Shown: piece after piece, positions 27,024 to 34,749 of the stretch
Layout: each line of letters begins with the position of its first letter
Numbering within the stretch: position 1 is the stretch's first letter
Source of the DNA: Kribbella kalugense
GTDB taxonomy: Bacteria; Actinomycetota; Actinomycetes; Propionibacteriales; Kribbellaceae
Length of the DNA stretch: 64,000 bases
NCBI RefSeq assembly: GCF_004365875.1
Contig: NZ_SODF01000001.1
Coordinates: 744,001-808,000 of the forward strand
Direction of reading: 5' to 3'
The notes under the pieces: model-generated
Told to the model about the DNA's origin: nothing
Seen by the model: the letters and a program-made list of their open reading frames with translations, nothing else
Database searches by the model: none
Position numbers and translations under genes: made by a program

Positions 27024-28040
27024 ATGACGGCCGGCAGGTACGTTTCGACCGGCGGCCTGCCCGATCTGGCGACGGTGGCCGAGCTTGTGCAGGCGGCGTA
27101 CGAACGTTTTCGGGACGTCGGCGACGGTGTGGTGTCGGACGTGTATCCGGCGTTGGCCCAGGTTGATCCGGACTCGTTCGGGGTCTGCGTGGTGGCGACC
27201 GACGGCCGGCTCTTCGAGGCCGGCGACTCACGGCGTCCGTTCACGATCATGAGCGTGGCGAAGCCGTTCGTGTTCGCGCTGATCTGCCAGGCGGTCGGCG
27301 TCGAGGCGATCCGCGCGCTGGTCGGGGTGAATGCGACCGGCTTGCCCTTCAACTCGGTCCAAGCAGTCGAGCAGTCGGCCGCGGGCCGGACCAACCCGAT
27401 GGTGAACCCCGGTGCGATCGCGACGACCAGCCTGACGCCGGGCGAGTCATTGGAGAACCGCTGGCAGTTCATCGTCGACGGTCTGTCCCGCTTCGCCGGT
27501 CGTCAGCTCGAGCTGGACTCGGACGTGCTGGAGTCGGCGCTGGCTACGAACCATCGCAACCGGGCGCTGGCGGCTCTGCTGAAGAGCGTCGGCGGGCTGG
27601 CCGGCGATCCGGCCGAGGCGGTCGAGTTGTACACCAGGCAAAGCTGCTTGAGCGTCGCGGCGACAGATCTGGCGGTGATGGGTGCGACGCTCGCGGACGG
27701 TGGCGTGTGCCCGGTGACCCAGCAACGAGTGGTCGACGAGGATGTCGCGCGGGTGACGCTCGTGGTGATGGCGATCGCGGGCCTGTACGAGACCTCCGGC
27801 GACTGGCTGCTCGATGTCGGAGTGCCGGGAAAGAGCGGGATCGGCGGCGGCATCGTGACGGTCTCGCCCGGCAAGGGCGCGCTGGGAACCTTCGGGCCGC
27901 GGCTCGATCAGGCCGGCAACAGCGTCCAGGGGCAGCTGGTCGCGCAATTCCTGGCTCGGCAACTCGGCCTCGACCTGCTCGCCTCGCAGCCCGTCCCACC
28001 GGCACTAAGGGGCGGCGAGCGTGAGGGTCGTGTCGGTTGA
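27024..28040 (+). CDS. glsA: Glutaminase
   Basis: 338 residues, a serine-dependent beta-lactamase-fold glutaminase. The catalytic Ser77-Val-Ala-Lys80 (TIMSVAKPF) and further conserved pieces are present: LPFNSV, NPMVNPGAIATTSL, NHRNRALAALLKSVG, LYTRQSCLSVAATDLAVMGATLADGG and the oxyanion segment GVPGKSGIGGGI. It hydrolyses L-glutamine to glutamate and ammonia. The ATG is one base behind the SLC13 stop. Its last 36 bp overlap the 3' end of the convergent HtrA-like gene, so the C-terminal tail (PALRGGEREGRVG) may be a read-through extension. Confidence 0.92.
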   Translation: MTAGRYVSTGGLPDLATVAELVQAAYERFRDVGDGVVSDVYPALAQVDPDSFGVCVVATDGRLFEAGDSRRPFTIMSVAKPFVFALICQAVGVEAIRALVGVNATGLPFNSVQAVEQSAAGRTNPMVNPGAIATTSLTPGESLENRWQFIVDGLSRFAGRQLELDSDVLESALATNHRNRALAALLKSVGGLAGDPAEAVELYTRQSCLSVAATDLAVMGATLADGGVCPVTQQRVVDEDVARVTLVVMAIAGLYETSGDWLLDVGVPGKSGIGGGIVTVSPGKGALGTFGPRLDQAGNSVQGQLVAQFLARQLGLDLLASQPVPPALRGGEREGRVG

Positions 28041-29096
28041 AGTGCCTGCTCGTACGTACGTCAGCTTGAGGTCGTCTCCGGCCTGGCGAGTCAGAGTCGC
28101 GACCACGATCTGCTCACTGCTGACCGCCGGTTGACCGTCGACCTTGGTGATGACGTCGCCCGGCTTCAGGCCCGCCGTCACGGCCGGCCCGGTCGAGGCG
28201 AGGACGAAGAGTCCGGCCGGAGCGCCCGACGCCTGCGCGACCGCGGGCGGGATCTCCTGAACCTGCAGGCCGGTCGTCGGGTGTCCGGGCTTTCCGGTCT
28301 TGATGAGTTGGTCGGCGATCGGTTTCGCCAGGTCGACCGGGATCGCGAAGCCGAGACCGACGCTGCCGCCGCCGCTGACTCCGGAGGCGTTCGGGACGGT
28401 GGCGATCGCGGCATTGACGCCGACCAGCTTCCCGGCGCAGTTGACCAGTGCGCCGCCGCTGTTGCCCGGGTTGATGGCCGCATCGGTCTGGATGGCGCCG
28501 ATCAGGTGGTGAGTCACGTTGTCGCCCGGCACCGGTACGTACCGGTCGAGCGCGCTGATGATGCCGGACGTGACTGTGCTCGCGAGGCCGAGCGGAGCAC
28601 CGAGCGCGACGACAGGCTGGCCGACCTGCAGATCGGCGGACGAGCCGAGGCCGATGACGGGATAGCCCTTCGCCTCGTCGGCGGCCTTCAGGACGGCCAG
28701 ATCGGTGCTGGGGTCACGGCCGACGATGGTCGCGTCGGAGTTGTGACCGTCGCTGTACTGGACGGACACAGAGCCGCCCGCGCCGCCGGCGGCCGGTGAG
28801 ATGACATGGTCGTTGGTGAGGATGTAGCCGCCGTCGCGGAAGACCTGGCCGGAGCCGGTGCCACCCTGGACGCCTCGGCTCGCCGAGATCGTGACGATCG
28901 AGGGCAGGACCTGGTTCGCGAGCGGGATCGCGGCGCACATCGCCGTACCGGGGTCTGCCTGGCCGGTGGCCGACGAGGCGTTGGCCGTCCCGCCGCTGCG
29001 CCGGATGCTGACGACGACCAGCGCGATCACGAGCGCGGCGACGATCACAGCCTCCGCGATCGCGACGATCAGGAGACGGCTTCGGGCGACGGACAT
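28005..29096 (-). CDS. Membrane-anchored HtrA-like trypsin-type protease with PDZ domain
   Basis: 363 residues. One N-terminal transmembrane segment (about 8-30), then an S1C protease domain with His97 (TNDHVIS), Asp132 (DPSTDLAVLK) and Ser213 (NPGNSGGALV), and a C-terminal PDZ domain (about 275-355, GLQVQEIPPAVAQASGAPAGLFV ... GLKPGDVITKVDGQPAV). It should degrade or monitor misfolded extracytoplasmic proteins. ATG 29096 shares one base with the stop of the upstream Vps62-domain gene (TGATG), behind GGGAGG, so translation is coupled. Confidence 0.9.
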   Translation of the reverse strand: MSVARSRLLIVAIAEAVIVAALVIALVVVSIRRSGGTANASSATGQADPGTAMCAAIPLANQVLPSIVTISASRGVQGGTGSGQVFRDGGYILTNDHVISPAAGGAGGSVSVQYSDGHNSDATIVGRDPSTDLAVLKAADEAKGYPVIGLGSSADLQVGQPVVALGAPLGLASTVTSGIISALDRYVPVPGDNVTHHLIGAIQTDAAINPGNSGGALVNCAGKLVGVNAAIATVPNASGVSGGGSVGLGFAIPVDLAKPIADQLIKTGKPGHPTTGLQVQEIPPAVAQASGAPAGLFVLASTGPAVTAGLKPGDVITKVDGQPAVSSEQIVVATLTRQAGDDLKLTYVRAGTSTDTTLTLAAP

Positions 29097-31057
29097 CACG
29101 ACCTCCCAGACTGAGAATAGGTACGGTCCGGTCCGGCCAGGTCACCCGATCCGGGCGACCTCGGTGGCACAGATTCGGTTTCGGCCCGGTCGAAGTACAG
29201 GTAGACGACCGCGGCCGCGACGAGGGGCATCGCGACGGCGAAGAGCAGTGAGGACACCACGTTGATCAGCGTGGGCTGCAGATCCGTGGCGAGCAGCAGG
29301 ACGATCCCGGCGATCGGCCCGATGGCCAGGCCGAGCCCGACGATGATCGCGAGCGGCGCGGCGGTTCGCCACCATCGCCCCTTCACCAGCAGTCGGCTCC
29401 GGCGCAACGCCGTACTCGAGGAGACCTGCTCCGCCATCACGGCCGGGATGGCGAAGGCGCGACTGGCCGCGTAGTAGATGGCCACCGGGATCGTCGCCAC
29501 GATGATCGTCAGTACGGCGATGACGACGAAGTACCGCACGGCCACCGCGGCCAGCGGCCGGGCGCGCGCTCGCAGATCGGCCCAGGTGAACGCGGCGGTC
29601 ACCGGGACATTGCGGTCCAGCCGGTCGAGGGTCGACGTGACGACGGCCAGCAGTGCGACGTACGTCGCGGCCGTGAGGACTGTGATCGCGAGGGCGAGCA
29701 CCGAGGCCCAGAAGCCGGTCGCGTTCTCGGTCGGCGCGCCCAGATCGGTCGGCGAATCGTGCCGGGCCGCCTGCAGTTCGGCCAGGCCGAGGGTCGCGAG
29801 GCCGAGCACGACGAAGGCGGCGGCGAACCCGCCGAACATGACCGGTCGATGTCGGAGCAACCGCAGCGCGGCCACCACCGTCTGCCCCCACGCACGGTGC
29901 CTCCGGGCCGGTAGTGGCGTGGAATCACTCCAGCGGGTCCGGCTGGCCGCGAACCAGATCAGCACGACGAGTGCGGCGAGGATGAGCCCGAGCAACCAGG
30001 TCCGGTCGAGGGTCTCGCGGAGCAGGTTCGATCCGGTGCCTACCGCCGTACAGAAGGCGCCTGTGCTGCTGGGTCCGAGCAGTCTGCCGGCCGGCACGGT
30101 CGTGCTGTCGTCCCGCCAGGACGACTCGGCATCCTGGATGGGATGCAGCCAGGACGTCTTCTCGTTGGGGCCTGTCGGGCCGTCAAAGAACGACCGCTGC
30201 CGTTCGCCCCACCGGCCTTCGAAAGCCAGCCAGGGGTACTGCTTCAGGTAGTCGGCCCGCGCCATCGGCACGTACGCGACGTAGGGTCTGAGCTCGGTCG
30301 CCGGCCGGGTCGTGTCGTCACAGCCGAGACCTTCCGAGCCACGGCCGAGGTACAACCGCTGCCCGTACTTGTTGGCGTGCGAACCGGCCGCGGGATAGAC
30401 GACCGGATGCGTGCCGTCGAGGATCTCGAGCTTGGAGTCGCCCCACCGCGCCCGCTCGGCACCGCCGTGCTGGCTGTAGCCGATGGCCGTCGGGTTCGTG
30501 GCCAACGCGGCCTCCGGCGTCGCCGCGTCGAAGACGAGCTGGACCGACTCCCAGTCGCCTTCGTGCGTGTTGTTGTAGTCGTTGAAGATGTAGAAGAACC
30601 AATATTCCAAGGAGAGCTGGCCGGGGTACCCCGGATCCGCGACCACGTGGGCGTACACGGTGGCTGGATGCGTGCTGTTGATCCGCGCGGACCACTCCGC
30701 ATAGTCGCAGCCCGGACGGAGTGGGTCGCCGGGGAAGTCGAGGAAATGGCCGGGATAACCACGACCGAGGTCCGTGCCTTCCGGCTGGAGCTTGACCAGG
30801 TCGGGCGGTCGCCAGGGTCCACGGAGGGCGACCTGCTGATCACCCAGTACGGCGTTGACGTCGGTGGGCTGGAACTGCTCGCCGCTGTCGCAGTTCGAGC
30901 CGAGCGCCTGCAGCCTGACGACGGGGGAGTAGCGGTCGGCGAGCGTTTGCGCCGCGGTGTCGCCCGGCGAGTCCGCTGCAGCCGGCTGTTGGGACAGTCC
31001 GAGGAACAACACGCTGGCCGCGCAAAACATGGCGAACACCAGCGGTTTCGTCCTCAT
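29096..31057 (-). CDS. Secreted/membrane Vps62-domain protein
   Basis: 653 residues. A signal peptide (MRTKPLVFAMFCAASVLFLGLSQQPAAA) leads an extracytoplasmic domain (about 30-330) with the Vps62-related block LEYWFFYIFNDYNNTHEGDWESVQLVFDAATPEAALATNP and YPAAGSHANKYGQRLYLG. A membrane segment (WLLGLILAALVVLIWFA, about 355) is followed by a polytopic part with at least five hydrophobic stretches. Vps62 domains occur in secreted and plant/fungal proteins with no settled function, and the fusion to a large membrane domain is unusual. Start ATG 31057 is chosen over GTG 31075 because it sits directly before the signal peptide, though neither has a strong ribosome site. Confidence 0.75.
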   Translation of the reverse strand: MRTKPLVFAMFCAASVLFLGLSQQPAAADSPGDTAAQTLADRYSPVVRLQALGSNCDSGEQFQPTDVNAVLGDQQVALRGPWRPPDLVKLQPEGTDLGRGYPGHFLDFPGDPLRPGCDYAEWSARINSTHPATVYAHVVADPGYPGQLSLEYWFFYIFNDYNNTHEGDWESVQLVFDAATPEAALATNPTAIGYSQHGGAERARWGDSKLEILDGTHPVVYPAAGSHANKYGQRLYLGRGSEGLGCDDTTRPATELRPYVAYVPMARADYLKQYPWLAFEGRWGERQRSFFDGPTGPNEKTSWLHPIQDAESSWRDDSTTVPAGRLLGPSSTGAFCTAVGTGSNLLRETLDRTWLLGLILAALVVLIWFAASRTRWSDSTPLPARRHRAWGQTVVAALRLLRHRPVMFGGFAAAFVVLGLATLGLAELQAARHDSPTDLGAPTENATGFWASVLALAITVLTAATYVALLAVVTSTLDRLDRNVPVTAAFTWADLRARARPLAAVAVRYFVVIAVLTIIVATIPVAIYYAASRAFAIPAVMAEQVSSSTALRRSRLLVKGRWWRTAAPLAIIVGLGLAIGPIAGIVLLLATDLQPTLINVVSSLLFAVAMPLVAAAVVYLYFDRAETESVPPRSPGSGDLAGPDRTYSQSGRS

Positions 31058-31093
31058 GCGAACAAGGGTGTCCACCCACCGTCGCCGCCCGGG

Positions 31094-32143
31094 TCACCCG
31101 TTCCAGGTGAACCGCCGCCACAACACGACCGTCAGTAGGCCGACGACGACCGGCAGGAGCTGTACGGCGACCCGCCAGACGAGCAGCCCCGCAACGAGGT
31201 CGGTCGCCTCGATGGTGCTGTGGTCGGCGACAAAGGCGGCGTACGTCGCATCCAGTACGCCGGCGCCCATCAACGGCAGCCCGGTCAGCGGATAGATCAC
31301 CATGAAGCTGCAGAACATGACGATCACGGTCGGACCGTCTAGATGCACCCCGACGAAGGCCAGACACATCACGAGCACACCCGCCTCGACGACGATCAGG
31401 ATCAGCTGGCTGAGTACGGCGAGCCATCCGCGCTGATGCATTCGCGCCGCGCTGTGCGACTGGAACGAGACGAGCCGCTCCTCCCAGACAGCCGGGCCCG
31501 GACTGGAACGCCGTACCCGCTGGATCAGCCGTCCGAGCAGCCGGCCGATCGTTGCCGCCGTACGTTCGGCGCGCAGCGCATAGAGCAGGCCGCCGAGCAG
31601 TACGACGGCTCCGGCGCCGAAGACCAGAGCTGCCCAGGCGAACGGGGCGTAGAAGTCACGGGCGGCCAAGAAGATCACGAAGCCCATCACCGGTGCGGTC
31701 AGCCGGGCGACGTAGAACAAGGTCGTGCTGAGTGTCAGACCCGATGCCGCGTCGGTGGTGTCGATACCCCACGAGCGCAACATGGCAAGTCGCAGTACGA
31801 CGTCGCCGGGGGAGGGTGCGATCGTGGCGACGGCCGCTGCCGCGACATCGCTGACCATCGCCCTCAGGTAGCTGAGGCCGGCGATCAGGAGGGCGAGCGG
31901 AGCGGCGAGGATCGAGCGGCGGATCAGGATGGCGACCAGAAGGATCGCGATCTGCTCGACGCTGAGGTGAGTGAGGGCATAGCCGACGTCGCTCCAGTCC
32001 ACGCCACGCAGCAGCCGCAGCAGGAGCCAGGCCACCACGGCGATGAGGAGCAGCCGGACGATCCAGACCACAGGCTTCGGGATCTTCCGCCGAGCCGTTG
32101 GTTGAGTTGGCATCGCCGGCTCTGGCGAGGAGGACTCGGCCAC
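31094..32143 (-). CDS. LPG_synthase_TM / UPF0104 flippase-like membrane protein
   Basis: 349 residues with about seven hydrophobic segments and the UPF0104 pattern: a central block TIAPSPGDVVLRLAMLRSWGIDTTDAASGLTLSTTLFYVARLTAPVMGF and near the C-terminus YPLTGLPLMGAGVLDATYAAFVAD, the site where MprF-type proteins carry PxTPGG/PGSxG. It may flip or modify a membrane lipid. It is the first gene of a minus-strand run with the Vps62-domain protein and the HtrA-like protease (36-bp and coupled junctions). ATG 32113 is an alternative start. Confidence 0.75.
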   Translation of the reverse strand: MAESSSPEPAMPTQPTARRKIPKPVVWIVRLLLIAVVAWLLLRLLRGVDWSDVGYALTHLSVEQIAILLVAILIRRSILAAPLALLIAGLSYLRAMVSDVAAAAVATIAPSPGDVVLRLAMLRSWGIDTTDAASGLTLSTTLFYVARLTAPVMGFVIFLAARDFYAPFAWAALVFGAGAVVLLGGLLYALRAERTAATIGRLLGRLIQRVRRSSPGPAVWEERLVSFQSHSAARMHQRGWLAVLSQLILIVVEAGVLVMCLAFVGVHLDGPTVIVMFCSFMVIYPLTGLPLMGAGVLDATYAAFVADHSTIEATDLVAGLLVWRVAVQLLPVVVGLLTVVLWRRFTWNG

Positions 32144-32253
32144 AGCCCCAGCCTGGTGACCGCGGCCGCAACCACCATCCCCCGATCCGGGGGAGCCGAG
32201 TTACCTGCGGTGGCAGCAGAGTCGTGGCGAAGGGCCGTGAAAGGGGGCGTCTC

Positions 32254-32469
32254 ATGGGGCACTACGTCATCCGGGTGAAGGGCACTTTGTCGCGCGACCT
32301 GACCGACGCGTTCCCGTCGCTGACCGCGGATCCCGAGCCCGCGCAAACCGTTCTGCACGGCTACCTGGACGACCAGGCGGCGCTGGCCGGGATCCTGAAC
32401 CACCTGGACATGCTGGGGATCAGCATCGTGGAGGTCCTGCAGATCCCGCCGCTGGCGAACGGCCACTGA
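32254..32469 (+). CDS. Small conserved protein of unknown function
   Basis: 71 residues (MGHYVIRVKGTLSRDLTDAFPSLTADPEPAQTVLHGYLDDQAALAGILNHLDMLGISIVEVLQIP). The pattern of strand, helix and strand with GYLDDQAALAGILNHL resembles the small actinobacterial ferredoxin-like proteins that pair a beta sheet with one helix. AAGGGGG lies about 10-4 nt upstream. It sits 4 bp in front of a GAP-family membrane gene and is probably co-transcribed. Confidence 0.65.
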   Translation: MGHYVIRVKGTLSRDLTDAFPSLTADPEPAQTVLHGYLDDQAALAGILNHLDMLGISIVEVLQIPPLANGH

Positions 32470-32473
32470 GCCC

Positions 32474-33151
32474 GTGTGGCCTGTCGTCGGAGCGGTTCTG
32501 CCGCAGGCGATGGCCATTGCGCTGAGCCCGGTGCCGATGATCTGCATCGTCCTGGTCCTGCTGGCTCCTCGTCCGGTCCGAGCCGGGCTGTGCTTCGCGG
32601 TCGGGTGGCTGTGTGCGCTCGCGATCGCCGTCGCTCTCGTTGCGTGGCTGACGGACACCGTCGCGGACGGCCACGAAGACGGCGCGCGTGACGGGATTGA
32701 CGTGGTGCAGCTGGCAATCGGCGTACTGTTCGGCGTTCTCGCCGTACGGTACTGGCGGAAGCGGCCGGAGCCCGGGACAGCACCGCCGCGGCCGGCCATC
32801 GTCGATCGCATCGCGACCCTGTCTGGCCTGGGGCTGGTGCTGACTGGAGCCGCCGCGGCGCTGGCGAACCTGAAGAACCTTCCGCTCGTCGTCAGTGCCG
32901 GCAGTCAGCTGGGCGGAGCCGGTCTCAGCTCTGCTTCCTTGATCGCGGCGGCAGTGATCTTCGTCGTCGCAGCGTCGATCACGGTCCTCGGTCCGCTGCT
33001 GGCCGTCGTATTCGTCGGCTCCGAGCAGTCGGCCCGCGGCCTCAGAAGCGTCGAGACCTGGCTGCTGGCCAACCTGAACACGATCACGGTCGTCCTGCTC
33101 GCGGTCCTGTCCGCCGTGCTCGTCGGCCAGGGCCTCGATCTGTTCCGCTGA
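32474..33151 (+). CDS. GAP (Sap)-family membrane protein
   Basis: 225 residues with six hydrophobic segments. MWPVVGAVLPQAMAIALSPVPMICIVLVLLAPRPVRAGLCFAVGWLCALAI and the LANLKNLPLVVSAGSQL motif are the marks of the GAP/Sap family, which includes the mycobacterial sulfolipid-1-addressing protein and other lipid or peptide export helpers of the LysE-like fold. It probably moves a lipid or small amphipathic molecule. GTG start 4 bp behind the small upstream ORF. Confidence 0.8.
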   Translation: MWPVVGAVLPQAMAIALSPVPMICIVLVLLAPRPVRAGLCFAVGWLCALAIAVALVAWLTDTVADGHEDGARDGIDVVQLAIGVLFGVLAVRYWRKRPEPGTAPPRPAIVDRIATLSGLGLVLTGAAAALANLKNLPLVVSAGSQLGGAGLSSASLIAAAVIFVVAASITVLGPLLAVVFVGSEQSARGLRSVETWLLANLNTITVVLLAVLSAVLVGQGLDLFR

Positions 33152-33234
33152 GTGGGCGGCGCGCCGTTGACAGGTTTTGGCGCGGACGCGGTGGGAGACT
33201 GCGGGAGTACGACGGTCTCGAGGAGCGTGAAGTT

Positions 33235-34746
33235 ATGAGTCTCATCGATGGTGTCATTACGGTTCCGCTGGTGGCCGAGGCCGATGTGCACGCGCCGTGG
33301 AACGGGCACGACACCCGGGTGCTGATCGTTGCCGTGATCGGGATCGCGATCATCGTCGCGCTGATCGTGGCGTTCAAGGTGCATGCGTTCCTGGCGTTGA
33401 CGATCGGGTCGCTGTTCGTCGGGCTCGCGTCCGGGATCGCGGCCGGTGGCGTGACCAAGTCGTACGAGAACGGGGTCGGAAGCGTCCTCGGGTACGTCGG
33501 TGTGCTGATCGCGCTCGGGGCGATGGTCGGGAAGTTGCTGGCGGACTCCGGTGGCGCCGATCAGGTCGTCGATACGCTGCTGCGCGGCAAGGCGTCCGTA
33601 CTTCCGTGGAAGATGGCGCTGGTCGCCGCGATCATCGGCATTCCGATGTTCTTCGAGATCGGGCTGGTGCTGCTGGTCCCGGTCGTCGTGCTGGCCATTC
33701 GGCGGTCGGGCGCGAAGGCGATGCTGCTTGGCATCCCGGCGCTGGCGGGTCTGTCGGTGTTGCATGGCTTCGTGCCGCCGCACCCGGGTCCGCTGGCCGC
33801 GATCGGGATCCTGCACGGAAACGTCGGTATCACGCTGGCTCTGGGTCTGCTCGTGGCGATCCCGGCTGTTGTCATCGCCGGGCCGTTGTTCGGGCGGCTT
33901 GCTGCCCGCTGGGTCCCGATCGGCGCGGGTGGTGCCGCGCTGGAGGTCACGGGCGGGGCGGGTCGTCAAGACACGGTGGCCTCGTCGGAGCCACGGACCG
34001 ACGGTTCATCTGAGCCACGGGCCGAGGGCTCGGCGGTGTCGCTGGCCGAGGGCGCGGCGGGGGATCCTGAGCGGACCAGGACTCCGAGTTTCACCATGAC
34101 GATCGTGACCGTGCTGAGCCCGGTCGTGCTGATGCTGCTGAAGGCCGCCTCGGATGTCTGGATGAGCCCGGACAACGCGCTCTACCCGGTGCTGCAGTTC
34201 ATCGGCGATCCGGTGTTCGCTCTGCTGTTCGCCGTACTGCTGGCGATGTACACGTTCGGCACGGCGATCGGCTTCGGCATACCGGTCCTGAGCAAGAAGA
34301 TCGGCGCGAGCCTGCTGCCGATCTCCGGCGTGATGATGATCGTCGGTGCCGGCGGCGGGTTCAAGCAGGTCCTGGTCGACGGCGGGACGGGTACGGCGAT
34401 CGCCAAGATCGCGATCGCCGCGAACCTGTCCGCACTCCTGCTCGGCTGGATCGTCGCCGTACTGATCCGGCTGGCCACCGGGTCCGCAACCGTTGCCACC
34501 GTGACCGCGGCCGGCATCGTGGCACCGCTGGCCACCGGTCAGAGCACCACTCAGATCGCGCTCATCGTGCTGGCGATCGGCGCCGGGTCGTTGTTCTTCT
34601 CGCACGTCAACGACGCCGGCTTCTGGCTGGTCAAGGAGTACTTCGGCATGACCGTTGGCGAGACCATCAAAACCTGGTCGGTGATGGAGACTCTCATCTC
34701 CATCATCGGCCTGGGTATGACGTTGCTCTTGTCAGTCTTCTTCTGA
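33235..34746 (+). CDS. gntP: Gluconate:H+ symporter, GntP family
   Basis: 503 residues with about 12 hydrophobic segments and the GntP block FFEIGLVLLVPVVVLAI ... GIPALAGLSVLHGFVPPHPGPLAAIGIL, and the C-terminal LFFSHVNDAGFWLVKEYFGMTVGETIKTWSVMETL. A cytoplasmic linker of about 45 residues (TVASSEPRTDGSSEPRAEGSA) containing a short internal duplication splits the two halves. The family imports gluconate or related sugar acids by proton symport. No kinase or dehydratase for gluconate is adjacent. The start at 33235 follows GAGCG; a second possible substrate class is fructuronate or glycerate. Confidence 0.88.
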   Translation: MSLIDGVITVPLVAEADVHAPWNGHDTRVLIVAVIGIAIIVALIVAFKVHAFLALTIGSLFVGLASGIAAGGVTKSYENGVGSVLGYVGVLIALGAMVGKLLADSGGADQVVDTLLRGKASVLPWKMALVAAIIGIPMFFEIGLVLLVPVVVLAIRRSGAKAMLLGIPALAGLSVLHGFVPPHPGPLAAIGILHGNVGITLALGLLVAIPAVVIAGPLFGRLAARWVPIGAGGAALEVTGGAGRQDTVASSEPRTDGSSEPRAEGSAVSLAEGAAGDPERTRTPSFTMTIVTVLSPVVLMLLKAASDVWMSPDNALYPVLQFIGDPVFALLFAVLLAMYTFGTAIGFGIPVLSKKIGASLLPISGVMMIVGAGGGFKQVLVDGGTGTAIAKIAIAANLSALLLGWIVAVLIRLATGSATVATVTAAGIVAPLATGQSTTQIALIVLAIGAGSLFFSHVNDAGFWLVKEYFGMTVGETIKTWSVMETLISIIGLGMTLLLSVFF

Positions 34747-34749
34747 CGC

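Noticed and set aside
25049..27472. 807-residue minus-strand ORF opposite the SLC13 and AbgT genes
   Set aside because: It is antisense to well-supported genes, rich in Arg/His/Gln/Asp typical of reverse-frame GC-rich noise, and shows no domain.
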